DNA of 64,000 bases from Hordeum vulgare subsp. vulgare. Lineage: Eukaryota; Streptophyta; Magnoliopsida; Poales; Poaceae. This document shows, piece after piece, positions 34,438 through 46,743 of this stretch; position 1 is the first letter of the stretch, and the number at the start of each line of letters is the position of its first letter. The stretch spans positions 27,201,267 to 27,265,266 of the forward strand of contig NC_058519.1 in the NCBI RefSeq assembly GCF_904849725.1, in the 5' to 3' direction. The position numbers and the translations under genes are program-made. The notes below the pieces were generated by a model. It saw nothing but the letters and a program-made list of their open reading frames with translations, had not been told where the DNA came from and ran no database searches.

Positions 34438-36894
34438 ATGAACCGGCAATGGATGTATGGTGACAGACACACCTCCGAGTACATTAAGGGCGTGCATATT
34501 TTTCTCGAAGTGGCTGAGGCAAACAAGCAGAATGGTTTTATGTGTTGTCCATGCAGTAAATGTGGGAATACGAAGTCTTACTCTGACCGGAAAATCCTTC
34601 ACACCCACCTACTTTACAAGGGTTTCATGCCACACTATAATGTTTGGACGAGGCACGGAGAAATAGGGGTTATGGTGGAAGACGGCAAAGAAGAAAAGTA
34701 CGATGACAACTATGTGCCCCCTGAATACGGTGATGCTGCAACGGGGGGGTTGCTGAAGATCAAGAGGAACCAGACGATGTGCCCGATGATGTTGCAACGG
34801 GGGAAGCTGTTGAAGATCAAGAGAAACCAGACGATGTGCCTGATGATGATCTCCGCCGGGTCATTGTCGATGCAAGGACGCAATGCGAAAGTCTAAAGGA
34901 GAAGCTGAAGTTCGATCGCATGTTAGAGGATCACAAAAAAAAAGTTGTACCCCAATTGTGAAGATGGCAACACAAAGCTGGGTACCGTACTGGAATTGCT
35001 GCAGTGGAAGGCAGAGAATGATGTGCCTGACAAAGGATTTGAGAAGCTACTGAAAATATTGAAGAAGAAGCTTCCAAAGGATAATGAATTGCCCGACAGT
35101 ACGTACGCAGCAAAGAAGGTCGTATGCCCTCTAGGATTGGAGGTGCAGAAGATACATGCATGCCCTAATGACTGCATCCTCTACCGCGGTGCGTACGAGG
35201 ATTTGAACGCATGCCCGGTATGCGGTGCATTGCGGTATAAGATCAGACGAGATGACCCTGGTGATGTTGACGGCGAGCCCCGCAGGAAGAGAGTTCGTGC
35301 GAAGGTGATGTGGTATGCTCCTATAATACCACGGTTGAAACGGCTGTTCAGAAACAAAGAGCATGCCAAGTTGATGCGATGGCACGTGAGGACCGTAAGA
35401 AAGGCGGGAAGTTGAGAGCACCCGCTGACGGGTCGTAGTGGAGAAAAATCAAGAGAGAGTACTGGGCTGGGTTTGCACGTGGCCCAAGGAACGTATGGTT
35501 TGGTTTAAGCGCGGATGGCATTAATCCTTTCGGGGAGCAGAGCAGCAATCACAGCACCTGGCCCGTGACTCTATGTATGTATAACCTTCCTCCTTGTATG
35601 TGCATGAAGCGGAAGTTCATTATGATGTGAGTTCTCATCCAAGGCCCTAAGCAAACCGGCAACGACATTGATGTGTACCTAAGGCCATTAGTTGAAGAAT
35701 TTTTACAGCTGTGAAATGGAAATGGCGTACGTGCGTGGGATGAGCACAAACAGGAGGAATTTAACCTGCGCGCGTTGCTGTTTGTAACCATCAACGATTG
35801 GCTCGCTCTCAGTAACCTTTCAGGACAGACAAACAAGGGATACCATGCATGCACGCACTATTTAGCTGACACTTACCTGGGAAGCTGCAAGAAGAATGTG
35901 TACCTGGGCCATCGTCGATTTCTTCCGACCAACCATCAATGTCGAAAGAAAGGCAAGCATTTCAAACGCGAGGCAGATCACCGGAAGAAGCCCGCCATGC
36001 GTACCGGTGATCATGTACTTGCTATGGTCAATGATTTACACGTAATCTTTGGAAAGGGTCCTGGCGGACTAGCTGTTCTGAGTGACGCTGGGGGACACGC
36101 ACCCATGTGGAAGAAGAAATCTATATTTTGGGACCTACCCTACTGGAAAGACCTAGAGTTCCACTCTTCGATAGACGTGATGCACGTGACGAAGAACATT
36201 TGCGTCAACCTGCTAGGCTTCTTGGGCGTGTATGGGAAGGCAAAAGATACAGCTGAGGCACGGGAGGACCTGCAACGTTTGCACGAAAAAGACGGCATGC
36301 CTCCAAAGCAGTATGAAGGTCCTGCCAGCTACGCTCTTACCAAAGAAGAGAAGGAAATCTTCTTTGAATGTCTGCTTAGTATGAAGGTCCCGACTGGCTT
36401 CTCGTCGAATATAAAGGGAATAATAAATATGGCAGAGAAAAAGTTTCAGAACCTAAAGTCTCAGGACTGCCACGTGATTATGACGCAACTGCTTCTGGTT
36501 GCATTGAGGGGGCTTCTACCGGAAAACGTCCGATTAGCCATTGTGAAGCTATGTGCATTCTTCAATGCAATCTCTCAGATGGTGATCGATCCAGAAATCA
36601 TACCAAGGCTAAGGAGTGATGTGGTGCAATGTCTTGTCAGTTTTGGGCTGGTGTTCCACCATCCTTCTTCAATATCATGACGCACGTCCTAGTTCATCTA
36701 GTTGACAAGATTGTCATTCTGGGCCCCGTATTTCTACACAATATGTACCCCTTTGAGAGGTTCATGGGAGTCCTAAAGAAATATGTCTGTAACCGCGCTA
36801 GGCCAGAAGGAAGCATCTCCATGGGCCATCAAACAGAGGATGTCATTGGGTTTTGTGTTGACTTCATTCCTGACCTTAAGAAGATAGGTCTCCC
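34438..36894 (+). pseudogene. CACTA transposase (TNPD/TNP2 type), 5' part
   Basis: Starts at ATG 34438 after a splice acceptor. The N-terminus matches the transposase-associated domain (MNRQWMYGDRHTSEYI and CPCSKCGN). A TNP2-type core follows: HACPNDCILYRGAYEDLNACPVC, LSADGINPFG (likely first catalytic Asp), IDVMHVTKNICVNLLGFLG (likely second), and MYPFERFMGVLKKYVCNRARPEGSI. Lesions: a frameshift in the G run at 34743-34749, another in the A run near 34935, one near 35385, a TAG near 35437 (CAG-type), a TGA near 35627, and a frameshift near 36640. A 57 bp unit is duplicated at about 34732-34844. At 36894 the frame is broken by the BARE element and continues at 45844. Confidence 0.88.
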
Positions 36895-38717
36895 TATTGG
36901 AATTATGCCCTAGAGGCAATAATAAATGTATAGTTATTATTATAATTCCTGTATCAAGATAATAGTTTATTATCCATGCTATAATTGTATTGAATGAAGA
37001 CTCATTTACATGTGTGGATACATAGACGAAACACCGTCCCTAGCATGCCTCTAGTTGGCTAGCCAGTTGATCGATGATAGTCAGTGTCTTCTGATTATGA
37101 ACAAGGTGTTGTTGCTTGATAACTGGATCACGTCATTGGGAGAATCACGTGATGGACTAGACCCAAACTAATAGACGTAGCATGTTGATCGTGTCATTTT
37201 GTTGCTACTGTTTTCTGCGTGTCAAGTATTTATTCCTATGACCATGAGATCATATAACTCACTGACACCGGAGGAATGCTTTGTGTGTATCAAACGTCGC
37301 AACGTAACTGGGTGACTATAAAGATGCTCTACAGGTATCTCCGAAGGTGTTAGTTGAGTTAGTATGGATCAAGACTGGGATTTGTCACTCCGTGTGACGG
37401 AGAGGTATCTCGGGGCCCACTCGGTAATACAACATCACACACAAGCCTTGCAAGCAATGTAACTTAGTGTAAGTTGCGGGATCTTGTATTACGGAACGAG
37501 TAAAGAGACTTGCCGGTAAACGAGGTTGAAATAGGTATACGGATACTGACGATCGAATCTCGGGCAAGTAACATACCGAAGGACAAAGGGAATGACATAC
37601 GGGATTATACGAATCCTTGGCACTGAGGTTCAAACGATAAGATCTTCGTAGAATATGTAGGATCCAATATGGGCATCCAGGTCCCGCTGTTGGATATTGA
37701 CCGAGGAGTCTCTCGGGTCATGTCTACATAGTTCTCGAACCCGCAGGGTCTGCACACTTAAGGTTCGACGTTGTTTTATGCGTATTTGAGTTATATGGTT
37801 GGTTACCGAATGTTGTTCGGAGTCCCGGATGAGATCACGGACGTCACGAGGGTTTCCGGAATAGTCCGGAAACGAAGATTGATATATAGGATGACCTCAT
37901 TTGATTACCGGAAGGTTTTCGGAGTTATCGGGAATGTACCGGGAATGACGAATGGGTTCCGGGAGTTCACCGGAAGGGGGCAACCCACTCCGGGGAAGCC
38001 CATAGGCATTTGGGGGGTCACACCAGCCCTTAGTGGGCTGGTGGGACAGCCCACCAATGCCCTATGCGCCAAGAGAGAAAAAATCAAAGGAAAGAAAAAA
38101 AAAGGAAGAAGTGGGAAGGGGGAAGGACTCCCTCCCACCAAACCAAGTAGGACTCGGTTTGGGGGGGGAGAGTCCTCCCCCCTGGCTCGGCCGACCCCTT
38201 GGGGATCCCTTGGACCCCAAGGCAAGGTCCCCCTCCCTCCTCCTATATATATGGGGCTTTTAGGGCAGATTTGAGACGACTTTCTCACGGCTGCCCGACC
38301 ACATACCTCCATAGTTTTTCCTCTAGATCGTGTTTCTGCGGAGCTCGGGCGGAGCCCTGCTGAGACAAGATCATCACCAACCTCCGGAGCGCCGTCACGC
38401 TGCCGGAGAACTCTTCTACCTCTCCGTCTCTCTTGCTGGATCAAGAAGGCCGAGATCATCGTCGAGCTGTACGTGTGCTGAACGCGGAGGTGCCGTCCGT
38501 TCGGTACTAGATCGTGGGATTGATCGCGGGATTGTTCGCGGGGCGGATCGAGGGACGTGAGGACGTTCCACTACATCAACCGCGTTCTCTAAACGCTTCT
38601 GCTGTACGATCTACAAGGGTACGTAGATCACTCATCCCCTCTCGTAGATGGACATCACCATGATAGGTCTTCGTGCGCGTAGGAAAATTTTTGTTTCCCA
38701 TGCGACGTTCCCCAACA
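36895..38717 (+). repeat. 5' LTR of the BARE/Angela element (1,823 bp)
   Basis: Contains the GCCCTAGAGGCAATAATAA start block, a TATA box (CTATATATATGG, about 38245) and the end GTTCCCCAACA. ORFs such as 37771-38274 are LTR sequence and recur at 44895-45389. Confidence 0.95.
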
Positions 38718-38718
38718 G

Positions 38719-38732
38719 TGGTATCAGAGCTA
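38719..38732 (+). other. Primer-binding site of the BARE/Angela element
   Basis: TGGTATCAGAGCTA, one base after the LTR, matches the 3' end of tRNA-iMet. Confidence 0.9.
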
Positions 38733-39985
38733 GGTTCATGCGTAGATGTCTTCTCGAGTAGAACACAAAAGGTTTTGTGGGCGGTGATGTGCGTTTTGCT
38801 GCCCTCCTTAGTCTTTTCTTGATTCCGCGGTATTGTTGGATTGAAGCGGCTTGGACCGACATTACTCGTACGCTTACGAGAGACTGGTTTCATCGTTACG
38901 AGTAACCCCCTTTGCTCAAAGATGACTGGCAAGTGACGGTTTCTCCAACTTTAGTTGAATCGGATTTGACCGAGGAGGTCCTTGGATGAGGTTAAATAGC
39001 AACTCATATATCTCCGTTGTGGTGTTTGCGTAAGTAAGATGCGATCCTACTAGATACCCTTGGTCACCACGTAAAACATGCAACAACAAAATTAGAGGAC
39101 GTCTAACTTGTTTTTGCAGGGTATGATTGTGATGTGATATGGCCAATGATGTGATGTGATATATTGGATGTATGAGATGATCATGTTGTAATAGAAATAT
39201 CGACTTGCACGTCGATGGTACGGCAACCGGCAGGAGCCATAGGGTTGTCTTTATACTAACATATGTGCTTGCAGATGCGTTTACTATTTTGCTAGGATGT
39301 AGCTTTAGTAGTGATAGCATAAGTAGCACGACAACCCCGATGGCGACACGTTGATGGAGATCATGATGATGGAGATCATGGTGTGGAGCCGGTGACAAGA
39401 AGATCGTGCCGGTGCTTTGGTGATGAAGATCAAGAAGCACGTAATGATGGCCATATCATGTCACTTATGAATTGCATGTGATGTTAATCCTTTTTGCACC
39501 TTATTTTGCTTAGAACGACGGTAGCATTATGAGGTGATCTCTCACTAAAATTTCAAGACGAAATTGTGTTCTCCCCGACTGTGCACCGTTGCTACAGTTC
39601 GTCGTTTCGAGACACCACGTGATGATCGGGTGTGATAGACTCAACGTTCACATACAACGGGTGCAAAACAGTTGCGCACGCGGAACACTCGGGTTAAGCT
39701 TGACGAGCCTAGCATGTGCAGACATGGCCTCGGAACACATGAGACCGAAAGGTCGATCATGAATCATATAGTTGATATGATTAGCATAGGGATGCTTACC
39801 ACTGAAACTATTCTCAACTCACGTGATGATCGGACTTGGGATAGTGTAAGTGGATCATGAACCACTCAAATGACTAGAGAGATGTACTTTTTGAGTGGGA
39901 GTTTGGCATATAATTTGATTAAGTTGAACTCTAATTATCTTGAACATAGTCTAAGTCCACTTTGAATATATTTGTGTTGTAGATC
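38733..39985 (+). other. Untranslated leader of the BARE/Angela element
   Basis: About 1.25 kb before the gag ATG with no supported coding sequence. In this family the leader carries dimerisation and packaging signals; I cannot pinpoint them by eye. Confidence 0.7.
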
Positions 39986-42900
39986 ATGGCTCACGCAAGT
40001 GTCATCCTCAATTTTAATACGTTCCTAGAGAAAGCTAAGTTGAAAGATGATGGAAGCAACTTTGTAGACTGGGCTCGTAATCTTAAGTTAATCTTACAAG
40101 CTGTAAAGAAGGATTATGTCCTTAATGCTGCGCTAGGAGATGAACCACCCGCTACGGCTGATCAGGATGTTAAGAATGCTTGGTTAGCGCGTAAGGAGGA
40201 CTACTCAATAGTTCAATGTGCAGTCTTGTATGGCTTAGAACCGGGACTTCAACGTCGCTTTGAGCGTCATGGAGCATTTGAGATGTTCCAGGAGTTGAAG
40301 TTTATCTTTCAGAAGAACGCCCGAATCGAGAGGTATGAGACCTCCGATAAATTCTATGCTTGCAAGATGGAGGAAAACTCGTCTGTCAGTGAACATGTGC
40401 TCAAAATGTCTGGGTACTCAAACCGTCTGATTGAACTGGGGATTGAACTCCCGCAAGAAGCTATCACTGACAGAATCCTTCAATCACTGCCGCCAAGCTA
40501 CAAAGGCTTTGTGTTGAACTACAACATGCAAGGGATGAACAAGTCTCCCGGCGAGTTGTTTGCGATGCTGAAAGTCGCAGAGTCTGAACTCCGTAAAGAG
40601 CATCAAGTGTTGATGGTGAGCAAGACCACTAGTTTCAAGAGAAACGGCAAAGGCAAGAAGGGCAATTCGAAGAAGAGCGGCAAGCCTGTTGCCAATCCGC
40701 CAAAGAAACCCAAGGCTGGACCTAAGCCTGAAACAGAGTGCTTCTATTGCAAGGGTATGGGTCACTGGAAGCGCAATTGCCCCAAGTATCTAACAGATAA
40801 GAAGGCGGGCAAAGAAAAATCAGGTATATTTGATATACATGTTATTGATGTGTACTTAACCGGCTCTCGTAGTAGTGCCTGGGTATTCGATACCGGTTCT
40901 GTTGCTCACATTTGCAACTCGAAGCAGGAACTGCGGAATAGACGAAGGCTGGCGAAAGACGAAGTGACGATGCGCGTAGGAAACGGTTCCAAGGTTGATG
41001 CAATCGCCGTCGGCACAGTGTCACTTCAACTACCATCGAGATTAGTGATGAACTTAAATCATTGTTATTTAGTGCCTGCGTTGAGCATGAACATTATATC
41101 TGGATCTTGTTTATTGCGAGACGGTTACTCTTTTAAGTCTGAGAATAATGGTTGTTCTATTTCTATGAGTAACATCTTTTATGGTCATGCACCGAATGTG
41201 AGAGGATTGTTCATATTGAATCTTGATGGAGATACGCATATACATAACATTGAGACCAAAAGAGTTAGAGTAAACAATGATAGCGCCATATTTTTGTGGC
41301 ACTGCCGCTTGGGTCATATTGGTGTAAAGCGCATGAAGAAACTCCATGCTGATGGACTTTTGGAGTCACTTGACTTTGATTCACTTGACACGTGCGAACC
41401 ATGCCTCATGGGCAAGATGACTAAGACTCCGTTCTCCGGAACAATGGAGCGTGCAAGTGACTTGTTGGAAATCATACATACCGATGTGTGTGGTCCAATG
41501 AGCGTGGAGGCACGCGGCGGATATCGTTATTTTCTCACCTTCACTGACGATTTAAGTAGATATGGTTATGTCTACTTAATGAAGCACAAGTCTGAAACGT
41601 TTGAAAAGTTCAAGCAATTTCAGAGTGAAGTAGAAAATCATCGTAACAAGAAGATCAAGTTCCTACGGTCTGATCGTGGGGGTGAATATCTGAGTTTCGA
41701 GTTTGGTACTCACTTAAGACAATGCGGAATTGTTTCGCAGTTAACACCGCCTGGAATACCACAGCGTAATGGTGTGTCCGAACGTCGTAATCGTACTTTG
41801 TTAGAGATGGTGCGATCTATGATGTCTCTTACTGATTTGTCGTTATCATTTTGGGGTTATGCATTAGAAACAGCTGCATTCACTTTAAATAGGGCACCAT
41901 CAAAATCCGTTGAGACGACACCATACGAACTGTGGTATGGCAAAAGACCAAAGTTGTCGTTTCTTAAAGTTTGGGGATGTGATGCTTATGTCAAAAAGCT
42001 TCAGCCTGAAAAGCTGGAACCCAAAGCGGAAAAGTGCGTCTTCATAGGTTACCCAAAAGAGACAGTTGGGTACACCTTCTATCTCAAATCCGAGGGCAAA
42101 GTGTTTGTTGCTAAAAACGGAACTTTTCTCGAGAAGGAGTTTCTCTCGAGAGAATTGAGTGGGAGGAAGATAGAACTTGACGAGGTTGTCGAACCTCTCA
42201 TCCCTCTGGATGGTGGCGCAGGGCAAGGGGAAACCTCTGTCATTGCGACGCCGGTTGAGGAGGAAGTTAATGATGATGATCATGAAACTCCAGTTCAAGT
42301 TTCTGTTGAACCACGCAGGTCGACGAGATCACGCGCTGCTCCAGAGTGGTACGGTAATCCCGTCTTATCAATCATGTTGTTAGACAACAATGAACCTGCA
42401 AATTATGAAGAAGAAATGGTGGGCCCAGATTCCAACAAATGGCTAGAAGCCATGAAATCCGAGATAGGATCCATGTATGAGAACAAAGTGTGGACTTTGG
42501 AGATGCTGCCTGAGGGCCGCAAGGCTATTCAGAACAAATGGATCTTTAAGAAGAAGATGGACGCTGACGGTAATGTGACCGTTTATAAAGCTCGACTTGT
42601 GGCAAAGGGTTTTTCACAAGTTCCAGGAATTGACTACGATGAGACTTTCTCTCCCGTAGCGATGCTTAAGTCCGTCAGAATCATGTTAGCAATAGCTGCA
42701 TTTTTCGATTATGAAATCTGGCAGATGGATGTCAAAACGGCGTTCCTTAACGGTTTCCTTAAGGAAGAGTTGTATATGATGCAACCCGAAGGTTTTGTCG
42801 ATCCTAAAAATGCTGACAAAGTGTGCAAGCTCCAGCGATCCATTTATGGACTGGTGCAAGCATCTCGGAGTTGGAACAAACGCTTTGATGAGGTGATCAA

Positions 42901-43966
42901 AGCATTTGGGTTTATACAAGTGGTTGGAGAATCTTGTATTTACAAGAAAGTGAGTGGGAGCTCTGTGGCGTTTCTAATATTATATGTGGATGACATATTA
43001 CTGATTGGAAACAACGTAGAGCTTTTGGAGAGCATAAAAGGTTACTTGAATAAAAGTTTCTCTATGAAGGACCTAGGAGAAGTTGATTACATTCTAGGCA
43101 TTAAGATCTATAGGGATAGATCAAAACGCCTGATAGAACTTTCACAAAGCACATACCTTGATAAAGTTTTGAAGAGGTTCAAAATGGAACAGTCCAAGAA
43201 AGGGTTCTTGCCAGTGTTACAAGGTACGAGATTGAGTAAGACTCAGTGCCCAGCAACTGATGAAGATAGAGAGCATATGCGCTCCGTCCCCTATGCTTCA
43301 GCCATAGGCTCTATCATGTATGCAATGCTGTGCACTAGACCGGATGTTAGCCTGGCCATAAGTATGGCAGGTAGGTTCTAGAGTAATCCAGGAGTGGATC
43401 ACTGGACGGCGGTCAAGAATATCCTGAAGTACCTGAAAAGGACTAAGGAGATGTTTCTCGTGTATGGAGGTGACGAAGAGCTCGCCTTAAAAGGTTACGT
43501 CGATGCAAGCTTTGACACAGATCCGGACGACTCTAAATCGCAAACCGGATACGTATTTATTCTTAATGGGGGTGCAGTAAGCTGGTGCAGTTCCAAGCAA
43601 AGCGTCGTAGCAGATTCTACATGTGAAGCGGAGTACATGGCTGCCTCGGAGGCGGCTAAGGAGGGTGTCTGGATGAAGCAGTTCATGACGGATCTTGGAG
43701 TGGTGCCAAGTGCACTGGATCCAATAACCTTGTTCTGTGACAACACTGGTGCCATTGCCTTAGCAAAGGAACCAAGGTTTCACAAGAAGACCAGACACAT
43801 CAAACGACGCTTCAACCTCATCCGCGACTACGTCGAGGAGGAGGACGTAAATATATGCAAAGTGCACACGGATCTGAATGTAGCAGACCCGCTGACTAAA
43901 CCTCTTCCACGGCCAAAACATGATCGACACCAGAACTGTATGGGTGTTAGATTCATTACAATGTAA
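39986..43966 (+). pseudogene. gag-pol: BARE/Angela gag-pol polyprotein with a single TAG stop
   Basis: One frame from ATG 39986 encodes everything. Gag with a UBN2-like core and CCHC knuckle (CFYCKGMGHWKRNC, residues about 252-265); protease with WVFDTGSVAHIC; GAG-pre-integrase (HCRLGHIG and CEPCLMGKM); integrase (IIHTDVCGP, SDRGGEY, NGVSERRNR for the DDE triad); RT (VAKGFSQVPGIDYDETFSPV, QMDVKTAFLNG, ILYVDDILL); RNase H (YVDASFDTD, TCEAEYMA, HKKTRHI). The only break is a TAG at 43379-43381 after AGRF, where relatives have CAG (Gln). It leaves 1,131 aa, then the frame reopens to 43966. All catalytic residues I can check are present. Readthrough or a helper could still allow movement. Confidence 0.95.
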
Positions 43967-44018
43967 TTCACATGGTGATGTGAGGGCTAGATTATTGACT
44001 CTAGTGCAAGTGGGAGAC

Positions 44019-45843
44019 TGTTGGAATTATGCCCTAGAGGCAATAATAAATGTATAGTTATTATTATAATTCCTGTATCAAGATAATAGTTTATTATCCA
44101 TGCTATAATTGTATTGAATGAAGACTCATTTACATGTGTGGATACATAGACGAAACACCGTCCCTAGCATGCCTCTAGTTGGCTAGCCAGTTGATCGATG
44201 ATAGTCAGTGTCTTCTGATTATGAACAAGGTGTTGTTGCTTGATAACTGGATCACGTCATTGGGAGAATCACGTGATGGACTAGACCCAAACTAATAGAC
44301 GTAGCATGTTGATCGTGTCATTTTGTTGCTACTGTTTTCTGCGTGTCAAGTATTTATTCCTATGACCATGAGATCATATAACTCACTGACACCGGAGGAA
44401 TGCTTTCTGTGTATCAAACGTCGCAACGTAACTGGGTGACTATAAAGATGCTCTACAGGTATCTCCGAAGGTGTTAGTTGAGTTAGTATGGATCAAGACT
44501 GGGATTTGTCACTCCGTGTGACGGAGAGGTATCTCGGGGCCCACTCGGTAATACAACATCACACACAAGCCTTGCAAGCAATGTAACTTAGTGTAAGTTG
44601 CGGGATCTTGTATTACGGAACGAGTAAAGAGACTTGCCGGTAAACGAGGTTGAAATAGGTATACGGATACTGACGATCGAATCTCGGGCAAGTAACATAC
44701 CGAAGGACAAAGGGAATGACATACGGGATTATACGAATCCTTGGCACTGAGGTTCAAACGATAAGATCTTCGTAGAATATGTAGGATCCAATATGGGCAT
44801 CCAGGTCCCGCTGTTGGATATTGACCGAGGAGTCTCTCGGGTCATGTCTACATAGTTCTCGAACCCGCAGGGTCTGCACACTTAAGGTTCGACGTTGTTT
44901 TATGCGTATTTGAGTTATATGGTTGGTTACCGAATGTTGTTCGGAGTCCCGGATGAGATCACGGACGTCACGAGGGTTTCCGGAATAGTCCGGAAACGAA
45001 GATTGATATATAGGATGACCTCATTTGATTACCGGAAGGTTTTCGGAGTTACCGGGAATGTACCGGGAATGACGAATGGGTTCCGGGAGTTCACCGGAAG
45101 GGGGCAACCCACTCCGGGGAAGCCCATAGGCATTTGGGGGGTCACACCAGCCCTTAGTGGGCTGGTGGGACAGCCCACCAATGCCCTATGCGCCAAGAGA
45201 GAAAAAATCAAAGGAAACAAAAAAAAAAAGGAAGAAGTGGGAAGGGGGAAGGACTCCCTCCCACCAAACCAAGTAGGACTCGGTTTGGGGGGGGAGAGTC
45301 CTCCCCCCTGGCTCGGCCGACCCCTTGGGGATCCCTTGGACCCCAAGGCAAGGTCCCCCTCCCTCCTCCTATATATATGGGGCTTTTAGGGCAGATTTGA
45401 GACGACTTTCTCACGGCTGCCCGACCACATACCTCCATAGTTTTTCCTCTAGATCGTGTTTCTGCGGAGCTCGGGCGGAGCCCTGCTGAGACAAGATCAT
45501 CACCAACCTCCGGAGCGCCGTCACGCTGCCGGAGAGCTCTTCTACCTCTCCGTCTCTCTTGCTGGATCAAGAAGGCCGAGATCATCGTCGAGCTGTACGT
45601 GTGCTGAACGCGGAGGTGCCGTCCGTTCGGTACTAGATCGTGGGACTGATCGCGGGATTGTTCGCGGGGAGGATCGAGGGACGTGAGGACGTTCCACTAC
45701 ATCAACCGCGTTCTCTAAACGCTTCTGCTGTACGATCTACAAGGGTACATAGATCACTCATCCCCTCTCGTAGATGGACATCACCATGATAGGTCTTCGT
45801 GCGCGTAGGAAAATTTTTGTTTCCCATGCGACGTTCCCCAACA
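44019..45843 (+). repeat. 3' LTR of the BARE/Angela element (1,825 bp)
   Basis: Follows a polypurine tract (AAGTGGGAGAC, about 44008-44018). Intact TGTTGG start and CCCAACA end. The transcript end and any readthrough would enter the CACTA transposase. Confidence 0.95.
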
Positions 45844-46743
45844 CTCCCTAAATCGCGGTATGAGGGGAGACTGACTGGAAAAGGCACGCTTGGAGGGGAG
45901 ACAATAATATGCAGGGACGGATATTCTTGGTCTCAAGCACACTGCACGGTTCTACAGAACTCTACCTTGGTGACCCCTTATGTCGATGAACACAAGAACA
46001 GTCTGCGCTCCAAACACCCGGAGCAGTGCGACGACTGGATTACATGTGAACACATCAGGACTTTCATCAGTTGGTTGGAAACAAGTCTCAGAGATGAAAA
46101 CACTATTTGTGATGAGTTGTACTCGTTGTCCAGGGGACCATCTTCGACTGTTACGATTTGGAAAGGATACGAGATAAATGGGAATACATATTACACGATC
46201 GCCCAAGATCAAAAGAGCACCAACCAAAACAGCGGTGTCCGCTTTGATGCAGCCACCGAGAGGGGAAAGGACACATATTATGGTTACATAGTGGACATAT
46301 GGGAACTTGACTACGGAGTAGATTTTAAGGTCCCTTTGTTTGAGTGCAAATGGGTCAATCTGTCAGGAGGCGGGGTACAGGTAGACCCACAGTACGGAAT
46401 GACAACACTGGATCTGAACAATCTTGGGTACACTGACGAACCGTTCGTCCTAGCCAATGATGTGGAACAGGTTATCTATGTGAAGGACATGTCTACCAAA
46501 CCGAGAAAAAGAAAAAATAAGGAAGCGAATACATCATACGATGAGCCAAAGCGCCACATAGTTCTTTCAGGAAAAAGGGACAACATGGGAGTGGAGGGCA
46601 AGATAGACATGTCCGAAGATTATGAAAAGTTTCATGAAATTCCTCCCTTCAAAGTCAAGGCTGACCCAAGCATCCTGATAAATGATGAAGATTATCCATG
46701 GTTATGGCGCAATAAGGAAAGGACACAAGCGAAGAAAAAGTGA
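45844..46743 (+). pseudogene. CACTA transposase (TNPD type), 3' part
   Basis: Continues the reading frame interrupted at 36894. With the BARE element and one TSD copy removed, the KKIGLP end of the first part joins directly to KSRYEGRLTGKG here. The roughly 300 residues to the stop at 46741-46743 are free of lesions. Family features seen: HTFISWLE-like helix (HIRTFISWLETSL), SRGPSSTVTIWKGYEINGN, YGYIVDIWELDYG, VPLFECKWV, GYTDEPFVLANDVEQVIYV, and a basic stretch KPRKRKNK that could be a nuclear signal. Without the 5' part it is not functional. Confidence 0.88.

Larger units (their letters stand above)
36895..45843 (+). mobile_element. Young BARE/Angela-type Copia retrotransposon
   Basis: Complete element: LTRs 36895-38717 and 44019-45843, PBS, leader, one gag-pol frame, PPT. 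A perfect TSD CTCCC is at 36890-36894 and 45844-45848. By eye the LTRs differ by 8 substitutions and one 2-base indel in about 1.82 kb (0.44%). With the commonly used grass rate of 1.3e-8 per site per year this means roughly 0.17 million years. It is the youngest dated insertion of the nest. The 5' LTR starts TATTGG where the 3' LTR has TGTTGG. Confidence 0.95.

Noticed and set aside
37771..38274. ORF of 167 aa on the plus strand, repeated at 44895-45389
   Set aside because: It lies fully inside the BARE/Angela LTRs, has a biased Gly/Lys/Pro composition and differs in frame between the two LTRs because of the poly-A indel.
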